Source of the DNA: Parasedimentitalea psychrophila
GTDB lineage: Bacteria > Pseudomonadota > Alphaproteobacteria > Rhodobacterales > Rhodobacteraceae
Reading direction: 5' to 3'
Length of the DNA: 64,000 bases
Assembly (NCBI RefSeq): GCF_030285785.1
Contig: NZ_CP127247.1
Span: 2,379,501 to 2,443,500, forward strand
The stretch's first letter is position 1. Every line of letters starts with the position of its first letter. The position numbers and the translations under genes are program-made. The notes beneath the pieces are model-generated. The model saw only the letters and a list, made by a program, of their open reading frames with translations, made no database searches and was not told the origin of the DNA. Shown piece after piece: positions 40,808 through 49,389 of the stretch.

Positions 40808-42461
40808 TCACCCGGTTTCCCGCTACGCCACCGGAGTAATTGAGGGAGATATCGTTGCTGGGGATCTGGTGCGGATGGCCTGTGAACGCCATTTGATGGA
40901 TCTTGAAACCGGCGCTGATCGCGGGCTGTACTTTGATTGCCAAGCCGCAAGCCGGATCATTCGTTGGGGCGGAATGCTGCAGCACACCACTGGGCCAATG
41001 GCGGGAATGCCGCTAAAACTGGAACCCTGGCAAGAGTTTCGCCATGGCTCAGTGTTTGGATGGAAGCGATCGGTAACGGGGCTGCGCCGGTTTCAGTCCA
41101 CGTATCACCAGGTGGGCAAGAAGAACGGCAAGACCACCGACACGGCGGTGCCGATGCTGTTCACGCAGCTGTTTGACGGTGAGGCGGCGCCGCAGGGCTA
41201 TTGCGCCGCCACCACAAAGAACCAGGCGGGGCTGCTGTTCAAGGAAATGAAGCGGATGATCAAGCGATCGGCGTTTCTAAAAGAATTTCTGGATGTGTCC
41301 CGGACCTCGATTGAGGCACCGCGCACGGACGGTTTGATTGCTTGTCTAAGCCGCGATGGTGATTCATCGGATGGGATCAACCCGAGCTTTCTGGCGCGCG
41401 ATGAAATGCACCGCTGGACGGATCGTGAACTGGCCGACACCATTGTCGAAAGCATGATCGCCCGCGCCCAACCGATCGACTGGGTGATCACCACTGCAGG
41501 GCAGGACCGCGCCTCTCTGTGCGGTGAGTTGCGCGATTACGGTGAAAGTGTTTTGCGCGGCGCGGTCGATGATGATTCATTCTTTGGCTTTATCGCTGAG
41601 CCGCCAGCTGACTGTGATCCGGCTGACCCGAAATTCTGGGCCATGGGAAACCCCAACCTCGGGGTAAGCAAACCTGTTCAGGCCATGCAGGACACTCTGA
41701 AAAAGGCGCAGGCGATCGCAGGGAGAATGCCGAACTTCAAGCGGTTCCACCTGAACCTGTGGACTGAGGGCGCAGAAACGTGGATTGCCCGCGATGTGTG
41801 GGACAAGGGCACAGCCTGCGCACGGTTTGATCAGCGCAAGCTGTATGGTCGCAAAGCCTGGGTCGGTCTGGACCTGTCCAACAAGATCGACACCACTGCG
41901 ATCGTAGTGGCGGTGCCGGTTGGGGGACTGATTTACATGATCGCCTACACCTTTCTGCCGGAGGGCCCAAAGGGATTTATCCAGCGGGCACAGAGTGAAA
42001 AGCGGGAATATGTCGGCTGGCGCGACCAGGGTTGGCTGGAGATCCACAAGGGCGGCACGATTGACGAAGAGCTGTTGGCCAACCGGTTGGAATGGATCCG
42101 GCAGAATTTTGACCTGCAAGAAGTGGCCTATGATCCCTGGGGCATGAAGTACCTGGCCGACAAATTGGACAAGCGCCGCTTTCCAATGGTCGAGCATCGG
42201 CAGGGCTATCAGTCGATGTCAAACCCGATGAAACGGTTTGAGGAACGGGTGATGGAAAACAAGATCCGCCACGGTGGCAACCCGGTGCTGGCCTGGCAGG
42301 TGGGCAATGTTCACCGCGACGAGGATGCCGCCGAGAACGTGAAGCCAAACAAGAAGAAATCCACCGGCCGCATCGATGCGGCGGTGGCCGCCATCATGGC
42401 GCTGGGACGCGCTGAACATGGCGAACAGAAACGCAAGGCACGGGAAATCGAGGTGGTATGA
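40794..42461 (+). CDS. Terminase large subunit
   Basis: The 555-residue packaging motor, with ATPase and nuclease domains. The ATPase front has YHQVGKKNGKTTDTA (Walker A variant) near residue 105 and SFLARDEMHRW (Walker B) near residue 200. The nuclease half shows the LDLSNKIDTTAIVV acidic strand near residue 365. The length fits Terminase_1 proteins. It ends at a TGA overlapping the portal start. Confidence 0.95.
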   Translation: MEPIDHPVSRYATGVIEGDIVAGDLVRMACERHLMDLETGADRGLYFDCQAASRIIRWGGMLQHTTGPMAGMPLKLEPWQEFRHGSVFGWKRSVTGLRRFQSTYHQVGKKNGKTTDTAVPMLFTQLFDGEAAPQGYCAATTKNQAGLLFKEMKRMIKRSAFLKEFLDVSRTSIEAPRTDGLIACLSRDGDSSDGINPSFLARDEMHRWTDRELADTIVESMIARAQPIDWVITTAGQDRASLCGELRDYGESVLRGAVDDDSFFGFIAEPPADCDPADPKFWAMGNPNLGVSKPVQAMQDTLKKAQAIAGRMPNFKRFHLNLWTEGAETWIARDVWDKGTACARFDQRKLYGRKAWVGLDLSNKIDTTAIVVAVPVGGLIYMIAYTFLPEGPKGFIQRAQSEKREYVGWRDQGWLEIHKGGTIDEELLANRLEWIRQNFDLQEVAYDPWGMKYLADKLDKRRFPMVEHRQGYQSMSNPMKRFEERVMENKIRHGGNPVLAWQVGNVHRDEDAAENVKPNKKKSTGRIDAAVAAIMALGRAEHGEQKRKAREIEVV

Positions 42462-43735
42462 AATTCTTTGGATTGGACATTTCTCGCGCCGGGCAGGTTG
42501 AGCCGGTGGCGGCACGGGTTGAACCGCCGGTCATGGATGCCTCGGCTGAGACCTCGGGCACCCTGAACCCCGAACCTTGGCTGCAGGATATCGGCTGGGG
42601 TGGATCACGCCCGAACAAACGCCTGCCACGGGTGACACCGCAGCGGGCCGAACAGAATGGCACCATATTTGCCTGCTGCAATAACATCGGCGGTGATCTG
42701 TCCAAGGTGCCGCTGAAACTCTATCAGCGCAAGGATGACGGGCAAGAGGTCCGGGTTCGCGATCATCCCGCTGCCTATTTGCTGAACCGGGAATCCGCAC
42801 CAGGTGTTCCTGCAAAATTGACCCGGTTTGCCCTTGTCTATGCCTGGGCCCTGCGCGGCAATTCTTATGCTTACAGCCCGCGTGACGGCGGCGGTGAGTT
42901 GGAAATGATCGAGTTGGCACCGCAGGGCGGTTGCACGATGTTGCGGGCCGGGCGGGAACGGTTTTATGATTTTGAAGATGGGGCGGGGGTGCAGCGCCGG
43001 GTGCCGAGCCGGTCCATGGTGCATATGCGCTATATGGCGCTGGACGGATGGACCGGGCGATCACCTTTGCAGGTTGCCTCTGAGAGTGTTGGTCTGGCGA
43101 TCGCTGGACAGGACGCCGCGGCGCGATCGGTTTCTGGGGCGATGGCCAAAGCGTTTATCAAGTTGGGCGATAACTACGAAGATGACGACGCCAGGCTGCG
43201 CAATGCCCGGCGGGTTAAAGATCAAATCACCCGGCCCGATTCAGACGGCATGCCGGTTCTTGGCCCCGATGACGATATCAAAAGTCTGGATCTCACGGCT
43301 GCGGATCAAGAGCTCCTGGCCACGTTGAAGTATGACCGCGAGATTTTGGCCGCGTTGTACCGGATGCCGCCGAGCAAATTGCAGATGCTGGAATACGGCG
43401 TCAAGGCCAACGGCGAACAACAGGCGATCGACTATCTGACCGATTGTCTGCTGCATTGGTCTGGGCAGGCCGAGGCGCAGTTAGAGATGACGGTGCTGAC
43501 CCGGGCGGAACGGGAACGTGGTATGTTCTTGCGCCATGATTTTGGGGCGCTGTTGCAGCCGACGATCAAGGATCAATACGAAGCCATCGGCAAGGCTGTT
43601 GGTGGGCCATTTATGACACCAAACCACGGCCAGAAGGTGCTGGGGCTTCCTGTGACTGCAGGTGACGACAAGTTGAACCCCGCGCCAAATATGACTCGCG
43701 ATGACAGCAAGACACCGAAAGGAAAAGAGGAATGA
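42458..43735 (+). CDS. Portal protein (HK97 family)
   Basis: 425 residues forming the dodecameric vertex for DNA entry. Markers are TIFACCNNIGGDLSKVPLKL near the front, the helical central region (ESVGLAIAGQDAAARSVSGA) and FGALLQPTIKDQYEAIGKAV. It overlaps both neighbours by 4 bp (ATGA), as in many siphophage head operons. Confidence 0.94.
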   Translation: MKFFGLDISRAGQVEPVAARVEPPVMDASAETSGTLNPEPWLQDIGWGGSRPNKRLPRVTPQRAEQNGTIFACCNNIGGDLSKVPLKLYQRKDDGQEVRVRDHPAAYLLNRESAPGVPAKLTRFALVYAWALRGNSYAYSPRDGGGELEMIELAPQGGCTMLRAGRERFYDFEDGAGVQRRVPSRSMVHMRYMALDGWTGRSPLQVASESVGLAIAGQDAAARSVSGAMAKAFIKLGDNYEDDDARLRNARRVKDQITRPDSDGMPVLGPDDDIKSLDLTAADQELLATLKYDREILAALYRMPPSKLQMLEYGVKANGEQQAIDYLTDCLLHWSGQAEAQLEMTVLTRAERERGMFLRHDFGALLQPTIKDQYEAIGKAVGGPFMTPNHGQKVLGLPVTAGDDKLNPAPNMTRDDSKTPKGKEE

Positions 43736-44655
43736 GCCGCACCAGTATTGCCGCCCTGATCGGGGCCTCGCCACTTGCCATTTCGGCAGAACATGGCCTG
43801 CCCATGTTGCAAATGGATTTGCCCAAAGAGGCCGCCCATGAACCAATGGCGATTGAGACCTCGGCGCAGGAGATCACGATCGAGCGCGGCCAGCGCTTCG
43901 CCATTCATCGCGGCGTGGCCTATGTGCCGGTGCGCGGCATCATAACGCCCAATTCAGCGATGCTGGAAAGATACCTCGGCTGGGCCACCTATCATGGGCT
44001 TGTGGAAACCATGGGCGCGATCACGGCCAGCGATGAGGTGCAGGCCACCGTGATGATTTACGACACCCCCGGCGGCGCCGTTCTGGGTATTCAGGGCGCG
44101 GTTGAAGCCATTCGCCAGGCCGCAGCGGCCAAGCCGGTTCATGCTCTGGTGCATCCACTGGCGGCCTCGGCTGGATATTGGCTGGCCAGCCAGTGCAGTG
44201 ACATTGCCCTGACGCCAGGGTCTTGGGTTGGGTCTGTCGGCACTATGACCACGGCGGTGCAACCAATGCAGCCGGGCATGGGGGGCTATCAGGAATTCAT
44301 TCAGACCTCGGCCCATGCCGGGGCCAAGCGTCCGGACCTGTCCAGCGATCACGGCAAAGAGTTGACGCAGCTGCGGTTGGATCAAATGGAAGCCGAATTT
44401 CTGGCTGACGTGTCGCGAGGGCGCGGTATTGGCGTTGAGGATCTACCGGGGCGCATGAGCCGCACTGAGAGCAATCGCGACGGCGGCGATGTGTTCTGGG
44501 GCGATGACGCCCTGGCGCGTGGCCTGTGTAATAGCGTCGAGACCATGGCCGAATTCATGGGGCGGATCGGCGGGCAATATGCGCCCAAGCCACGCCCCAA
44601 ATCCAGCGCCTATGCTGCCATAGCAGCAGCTGCGCAGGCGACAGCCAACATCTGA
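43732..44655 (+). CDS. Capsid maturation protease (S49/ClpP-like)
   Basis: 307 residues of the S49 signal-peptide-peptidase type used as head protease. The core has YVPVRGIITPN, the oxyanion-type IYDTPGGAVLG, the nucleophile Ser in PLAASAGYWLAS and the GSVGTM strand. It would cleave the N-terminal delta domain of the capsid protein during head maturation. It stands between portal and capsid genes, its normal place. Confidence 0.92.
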   Translation: MSRTSIAALIGASPLAISAEHGLPMLQMDLPKEAAHEPMAIETSAQEITIERGQRFAIHRGVAYVPVRGIITPNSAMLERYLGWATYHGLVETMGAITASDEVQATVMIYDTPGGAVLGIQGAVEAIRQAAAAKPVHALVHPLAASAGYWLASQCSDIALTPGSWVGSVGTMTTAVQPMQPGMGGYQEFIQTSAHAGAKRPDLSSDHGKELTQLRLDQMEAEFLADVSRGRGIGVEDLPGRMSRTESNRDGGDVFWGDDALARGLCNSVETMAEFMGRIGGQYAPKPRPKSSAYAAIAAAAQATANI

Positions 44656-44753
44656 TTTCACCAGCACCTGCTGAGTGTTTTGCCCTGCGCATTTGCGGCG
44701 GGGTCTTTGGGCTGCGCAATTGCCAGCCTTCCATGAGAACAGGAGAAACAACC

Positions 44754-46058
44754 ATGGATATCAATGATCTGCGCCGCATGCTGAAAGCGTCGGCGGACAC
44801 TATGGGAACCACGGCCAAACTGATCGAGGACTTGCAAGCCAGCGGCACCGCCGAGGCCAGCGCAATCGACACTGCAGTTGCTGAGTTTACTGCGGCTCAG
44901 AAAGAATTCGAGGGACTGCAGGTGCGGGTAAAACGGGCCGAGGCAGTCGAGGCCGCAAAAGCCTCCACTGCCGTTTCGGAACTTGATGGCGGCACGGGTG
45001 GCGGTGGTTCTTTGCCTGCACAGCCAGCCAATGCGGATCTCAAGGGCGCTGATACCGGCCTGATGGTGGCGGCTCTGGCCAATTCCCGGGGCGACAAAGA
45101 CAAGGCCGCGACCCTTCTGGAAGAACAGGGGCACAGCCAGATTGCGGCCACTTTGTCGGGGGCAACTGAAAGCGCCGGCGGCGTGTTGATCCCGCGTCCT
45201 CAGAGCAATGTTCTGATCGAATTGCTGAAACCCAAGGTCGTGGTTCGCAAACTCGGTGCAGTTGTCCATGACATGCCCGCAGGTAAGTTGCGCCATGGCC
45301 GGGTGGCAACCGCTCCGACCGCTGGCTATATCGGTGAGAACGCCCCGATTGTCGAAAGCGAGCCGAGCTTTGACAATGTCGATCAGGATTTCAAAACCCT
45401 GACCGCTCTGGTGCCGCTCGGCAACGCGCTTCTGGCGCATTCCAGCGCCAGCATTGGTGTCATGGTGCGCGATCTGTTGCTGAACTATATGGCGCTGCGC
45501 GAAGATCTGGCCTTCCTGCGCGGTGACGGCACCAGCAACACGCCCAAAGGTCTGCTGAACTGGTGCCTGGCCGGTCACAAGCAATCCGCCATTGCCAACA
45601 CTCCGTCCGTTGTGGAGGCCAAGCTGCGCTGGATGGTCAGCGTGGTCGAAGATACCAATGTGCCGATGATGCGATGCGGTTGGATCATGCGGGGGGCGAC
45701 GAAACATTTCCTGGCCAGCCTGATCAATGCAGCTGGAACTAAGATGTTCCCGTCGATCGAGGCCAGCAATATGCTGTTTGGCTATCCGATTGAGACGACC
45801 TCGCAGGTGCCGAACAACCTCGGCACTGGTAATGACACTGAAATCACTTTTGCGGACTTCTCGGAGATTATGATCGGCGACGATCAGGACATTCGCATCG
45901 CGTCCTCAAGTGAAGCATCCTTTGTCGATACCAGCGGCGACACCGTTTCGGCATTCCAGCGTGACCTGACGCTGATGCGGGCGGTGTCTCGCCACGATCT
46001 GGCCCCGGCCCATGATGAAGCCATCTCGGTTCTGACCGGCACCAGCTGGGGTCTGTAA
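44754..46058 (+). CDS. Major capsid protein (HK97 fold)
   Basis: 434 residues. Residues 1-110 form a coiled-coil delta (scaffold-like) domain, followed by a Gly/Ala-rich linker. The HK97 fold opens at about 140 (TESAGGVLIPRPQSNVLIEL, then LLKPKVVVRKLGAVVH) and includes FLRGDGTSNTPKGL and the end VSRHDLAPAHDEAISVLTGT. ATG 44754 is preferred over the GTG/ATG upstream at 44733 because AGGAGAAACAACC is correctly spaced. A terminator follows. Confidence 0.95.
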   Translation: MDINDLRRMLKASADTMGTTAKLIEDLQASGTAEASAIDTAVAEFTAAQKEFEGLQVRVKRAEAVEAAKASTAVSELDGGTGGGGSLPAQPANADLKGADTGLMVAALANSRGDKDKAATLLEEQGHSQIAATLSGATESAGGVLIPRPQSNVLIELLKPKVVVRKLGAVVHDMPAGKLRHGRVATAPTAGYIGENAPIVESEPSFDNVDQDFKTLTALVPLGNALLAHSSASIGVMVRDLLLNYMALREDLAFLRGDGTSNTPKGLLNWCLAGHKQSAIANTPSVVEAKLRWMVSVVEDTNVPMMRCGWIMRGATKHFLASLINAAGTKMFPSIEASNMLFGYPIETTSQVPNNLGTGNDTEITFADFSEIMIGDDQDIRIASSSEASFVDTSGDTVSAFQRDLTLMRAVSRHDLAPAHDEAISVLTGTSWGL

Positions 46059-46075
46059 TCCCCCTGACCTGACAC

Positions 46076-46100
46076 GGGCGGCCTGACGGGCCGCCCTTTT
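46076..46100 (+). terminator. Terminator after the capsid gene
   Basis: An 8-bp stem GGGCGGCC/GGCCGCCC with loop TGACG is followed by four T. It lies 17 bp past the capsid stop, a usual place for partial termination that lets capsid be made in excess over connectors. Confidence 0.85.
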
Positions 46101-46127
46101 CCATTCTCAAATGACGGAGGCCAGGAC

Positions 46128-46568
46128 ATGGCACGACTACTGGTGAAATTCACCCAAGGATATTCCCGCTACAACAAGGGCGACACCGCCGCTTTTGGAG
46201 CGGATGTGGCGCGAAAACTTTGCGAGGGCAAAGGCAAGGTCGCCAAACTGATGGGCGATGCCGCTGATCCGGACGCGGGCAAATCTGTCCTCATTGGTAA
46301 AGTGGACACCCGCGAAGTGCAGGAAATCGTAGATCAGGCGCGCACCGAATTGCAGGGCCGGTCGCAGACGCTGGATGAACGCGAAAACTCCCTAGGTCAG
46401 CGGGAGCAGGTCTTGTTCGATCGTGAAGCGGCGTTGGCAACCCGCGAGGCCGACCTGGCCAATCGCGAGGCCGCATTGATCGCAACAGTGGAGCCCGCTG
46501 ACACCAAGGTAAAAACTGGTGGCAAAAAGGCCAGCGGCAAGCCGCCTGAGCAGGGCGCAAAGACGTAA
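46128..46568 (+). CDS. Phage head-associated hypothetical protein with coiled coil
   Basis: 146 residues. The front is MARLLVKFTQGYSRYNKGDT. Residues 70-115 are a heptad-rich coiled coil with repeated RE-x-x-L units (ENSLGQREQVLFDREAALAT, READLANREAAL), and the tail is basic. GGAGGCC precedes the ATG. It lies between capsid and connectors, where decoration or head-completion proteins are often coded, but I cannot name a family. Confidence 0.6.
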   Translation: MARLLVKFTQGYSRYNKGDTAAFGADVARKLCEGKGKVAKLMGDAADPDAGKSVLIGKVDTREVQEIVDQARTELQGRSQTLDERENSLGQREQVLFDREAALATREADLANREAALIATVEPADTKVKTGGKKASGKPPEQGAKT

Positions 46569-46586
46569 TCGAGCGAGGGCGGCGCA

Positions 46587-47165
46587 GTGGAATACATCGG
46601 TGAAGAAGCAATCCCGGAGGCGGTTTCCGTTGAAGGCTTTAAGCGGTCCGTTCACATGGTGGACTGCGATGCGGACGATGACGCCGCAATTGCATTGCTG
46701 CTGGTGGCCGCGCAACAGGTTGTTGTCACTGCCACTGGCCGCCCATTCTCACCACTGAAATTTGCGTTCTATATCCCGGCTGGCGACTGGAGCCGGTGGT
46801 GGTTTCCGTGCATGCCGGTGGTCTCGATCACCAGTGTTGAGATTGAAGATCCTGATGCTGGCCTGGTGGCGCTGGACGCCTCAAAATACCGTCTTTCCCG
46901 ACAGGCAGATGAACCGCAGCTGGTCCTGAGGCAGGCGCTGCCGACAGGTGCGGAGACTCTGCGCCTGGTGGCTACAGTGGGCCATGCACCGGATGTTGCC
47001 GCAGCTGCGCCAATGCGCCATGCGGTGATTTTGCTGACGAAAGAATGGTTTGAGGCTGGGATTGCCGTTGAGGACCCGGCGAACCCGCCGCGCCTGTCCT
47101 TTGGGTTTCGGGCGCTGATCCGCCAGCAGCGATATCGCCGCCCCTGCGAATTTTCGGGGGGCTGA
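46587..47165 (+). CDS. Head-tail connector (gp6-like)
   Basis: 192 residues, GTG start. The pattern of the gp6/phiE125 gp8 adaptor family is visible: VDCDADDDAAIALLLVAAQQ, PAGDWSRWWFPCMPVVSITS and HAVILLTKEWFEAG. It forms the ring below the portal. The next gene begins 3 bp after its stop codon. Confidence 0.88.
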   Translation: MEYIGEEAIPEAVSVEGFKRSVHMVDCDADDDAAIALLLVAAQQVVVTATGRPFSPLKFAFYIPAGDWSRWWFPCMPVVSITSVEIEDPDAGLVALDASKYRLSRQADEPQLVLRQALPTGAETLRLVATVGHAPDVAAAAPMRHAVILLTKEWFEAGIAVEDPANPPRLSFGFRALIRQQRYRRPCEFSGG

Positions 47166-47168
47166 TCG

Positions 47169-47486
47169 GTGCGATTGAAAGTTCAGATTCTGGCGCCTTC
47201 AATGAGTGATGACGGGCTGCGCCGCAAGGAAGCCACTGCGCCTGTTGGTGATCCCATCTGGATGGATCGGTTTGATGAGCAGGTCAGTGAAAAATGGCGA
47301 TCGGGTCTGGTGTCCTCCGGGATCACATCTCGGTTTGTGGTGCGCTGTGGCGTTCTCGCATCCAGCATCACGCCAAAACATCGACTGCAATGCGCGGGTG
47401 TCGCCTATGAAATCATCGGTATCAAAGCGGGGCAGGGCCGCCGCCGAACGCTGGAGATCACAGCCGTCGCGAAGGCAGGCACATGA
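47169..47486 (+). CDS. Head closure/head-tail joining protein (SPP1 gp16-like)
   Basis: 105 residues, GTG start. The pattern DRFDEQVSEKWRSGLVSSGI, FVVRCGVLASSITPKHRLQC and YEIIGIKAGQGRRRTLEITA is that of small head-closure proteins. Its stop overlaps the next ATG (ATGA). Confidence 0.85.
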   Translation: MRLKVQILAPSMSDDGLRRKEATAPVGDPIWMDRFDEQVSEKWRSGLVSSGITSRFVVRCGVLASSITPKHRLQCAGVAYEIIGIKAGQGRRRTLEITAVAKAGT

Positions 47487-47944
47487 GTATCGATATGCAA
47501 TTGGAAGGGTTCAGCGAACTTGAAGACGCGCTGGACCAGGTGAGCAAAGCTGCGGGAAAAGGTGTGTTGCGGCGCGGGCTCAAGAAAGCTGCAGAGCCGA
47601 TGGCCAAGCTGATGCGAGACAAGGCCTCTGAGGATCAAGGCGATCTGCGAGACAGCGTGGCGGTCAGTACAAAGTTGTCGAAGCGCCAGGCGACAGCGCA
47701 TCGAAAGATGTTTCGCGATGACCGCGCGTCTGTCGAAATGTTCGTCGGCGCCGGGCCGCTGCCGCAGGCGCATCTGTCCGAATTTGGATCAGTCCATAAC
47801 GCGCCTGCACCGTTTGTCCGCCCTGCCTGGGATCAGGATCATCGGGCCTTGCTGGACCGGTTGGGCAAAGATCTTTGGGCCGAACTGAGCAAGTCGATCG
47901 CGCGGGCTGAGCGCAAGGCTGCGCGCATCGCGGCGAAAGGATAA
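47483..47944 (+). CDS. Tail completion protein, HK97 gp10 family
   Basis: 153 residues with the gp10-like hallmark AHLSEFGSVHNAPAPFVRPA and a basic helical end. It joins the tail to the head-closure ring. GGAGG-like Shine-Dalgarno is weak, but the start overlaps the preceding stop, so translation is probably coupled. Confidence 0.9.
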   Translation: MSIDMQLEGFSELEDALDQVSKAAGKGVLRRGLKKAAEPMAKLMRDKASEDQGDLRDSVAVSTKLSKRQATAHRKMFRDDRASVEMFVGAGPLPQAHLSEFGSVHNAPAPFVRPAWDQDHRALLDRLGKDLWAELSKSIARAERKAARIAAKG

Positions 47945-47947
47945 ATT

Positions 47948-48340
47948 ATGCAACGGGCATTTCGCGCCATCCTTCAGGGGGCGCCGACCGTCACCGCGTT
48001 TTGCGGCGGGCGAATTGATTGGGGCGCGCGGCTGCCAGATGACCCTTATCCGGCCATCCTGATGCATCTGATCGGGGATGTCGCAGGGCATACCCTGACC
48101 GGATCAGATGGGCTGTCGCGTGGGCGGGTGCAGGTGGACTGCTACGCCGAGGGTTATGCAGATGCCGCAGATCTGGCCACGGCTGTGGGCCTGGTGCTGG
48201 ATGGCTATCGGCAAGACGGGTTTCGCGGGATCTTTTTGGACGCCAGGCGGGACAGTACAGAGCGCGGAGCAAATGAGGCTGACAGGCCGTTTCGCGTGAC
48301 CATGGATTTTCTGACAAAATGGAGAAGCAGCAATGTCTGA
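47948..48340 (+). CDS. Tail completion protein (DUF3168 family)
   Basis: 130 residues. GAPTVTAFCGGRIDWGARLP and DGLSRGRVQVDCYAEGYADA match the DUF3168/tail terminator family, which closes the tail tube. It overlaps the next gene by 8 bp. Confidence 0.88.
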   Translation: MQRAFRAILQGAPTVTAFCGGRIDWGARLPDDPYPAILMHLIGDVAGHTLTGSDGLSRGRVQVDCYAEGYADAADLATAVGLVLDGYRQDGFRGIFLDARRDSTERGANEADRPFRVTMDFLTKWRSSNV

Positions 48341-48752
48341 ACTAGACGCCGATATTGGCTATAATTCCACCTTCGGGATGGCGGATGTGGAGATCGGGCC
48401 ATTCCCGGCGATCGCTGGGGTCATCAGCATCACGCCGCCGAGCAAATCGCGGGAAGCGGTCGATAAGACGCATCTGAAAAGCCCCGATCGCTATAAGGAA
48501 TACTTTCCTGGAATGAAGGAAGGCGGCGAGGCAAAGATCGGCCTCAACTTTGCACCGTCAGTGGCGGCGGCCCTCGATGCTGCCTTTGAGGTGGGCGAGA
48601 CATGGTTCCGGATCACCTTTCCAGATGAGACCACAACGCTCACATCAAAGGCGGTGATTACCGGGTTGGAATACGGCGAGCTGGTGAATGACAAGATGAC
48701 GGCAACGCTGACGGTGAAGCCATCCGGCAAGCCAGTTCTGGCGGTGGTATAA
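48333..48752 (+). CDS. Major tail tube protein
   Basis: 139 residues of the phage tail tube (TTP) type: PFPAIAGVISITPPSKSREA, VDKTHLKSPDRYKEYFPGM and VGETWFRITFPDETTTLTSK. Monomers stack as rings to form the tail. AGGAGCA-like Shine-Dalgarno (GAAGCAGCA) lies in the preceding gene. Its TAA overlaps the next ATG. Confidence 0.9.
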   Translation: MSELDADIGYNSTFGMADVEIGPFPAIAGVISITPPSKSREAVDKTHLKSPDRYKEYFPGMKEGGEAKIGLNFAPSVAAALDAAFEVGETWFRITFPDETTTLTSKAVITGLEYGELVNDKMTATLTVKPSGKPVLAVV

Positions 48753-49096
48753 TGGCCAATCGTTTCAAAGGCGAAGTCTCTATCACCATTGATGGAAAGG
48801 TCTGGACCCTGGTCTGCGACTTCAATGCTATGGCAGAGTTTGAAGAGGCCACTGGCATGGATGCGATGGCTGCTTTCGAGAAGGCGGAAGGGGGCGAGGT
48901 CTCTATCGCGGATCTACGTCACATGGTTCATGCCTTCCTGAAACTGCACCACCCTGAGGCTACCTTGCGGGATGCAGGCAATGTCATGAGCGAGGATGTT
49001 GCAATCGTCGCGAGTGTGTTGGCGGCAGCAAGCCCGACCGCAGCTGAGGCGGGTGACTTGGGAAACGCTCAGACGTCGGGGAACCGAACCGGCTAG
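48752..49096 (+). CDS. Tail assembly chaperone, short form (G-like)
   Basis: 114 residues resembling GTA/HK97 tail chaperones of the DUF3356 type (GEVSITIDGKVWTLVCDFNA, MAEFEEATGMDAM). It prevents early polymerisation around the tape measure. The end contains the slippery run G GGA AAC at 49060-49066. There, -1 slipping would join the frame of the 49108-49389 gene, as in lambda G/GT. Confidence 0.85.
   Translation: MANRFKGEVSITIDGKVWTLVCDFNAMAEFEEATGMDAMAAFEKAEGGEVSIADLRHMVHAFLKLHHPEATLRDAGNVMSEDVAIVASVLAAASPTAAEAGDLGNAQTSGNRTG
49060..49066 (+). other. Predicted -1 programmed frameshift site (GGGAAAC)
   Basis: In the zero frame the codons read TTG GGA AAC, giving the X XXY YYZ heptamer G GGA AAC. 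The -1 frame is open from 49057 through to 49389. Placement near the end of the first chaperone gene and before the tape measure matches the conserved phage arrangement. Confidence 0.75.
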
Positions 49097-49107
49097 ACTA
49101 TCTCGAT

Positions 49108-49389
49108 ATGCTGGAGAGCTACGTGTCTGCCGGGTTTGATCCGGCGGCGTTCTGGTCCCTGACATCGCGTCTGTACCTGGCCCAGATGAAGGGGGCCAGC
49201 GTGCGCCTGGAGCGGGAACACAAGGATCGCGCCTGGCTGGCATGGCACACCGCCGTGCTGACGCGGGCGGAAACCGTGCCTGATTTCTCAAAATTCGTAG
49301 GCGAAAGCCCGGTTAAGCCACAATCGCCAGAGCACCTGCAGGCGATGTGCGAAACGCTGGCGCAGGCCTGGGGGGCAAAGGAGCTGTAA
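49108..49389 (+). CDS. Tail assembly chaperone, second part (T-like), reached by frameshift
   Basis: 93 residues from ATG 49108 (MLESYVSAGFDPAAFWSLTS), open further upstream to 49057 in the -1 frame of the preceding gene. It is most likely translated mainly as the C-terminal part of a fusion (GT-like), with the ATG as a doubtful independent start. Its stop overlaps the tape measure ATG. It would bind the tape measure. Confidence 0.78.
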   Translation: MLESYVSAGFDPAAFWSLTSRLYLAQMKGASVRLEREHKDRAWLAWHTAVLTRAETVPDFSKFVGESPVKPQSPEHLQAMCETLAQAWGAKEL

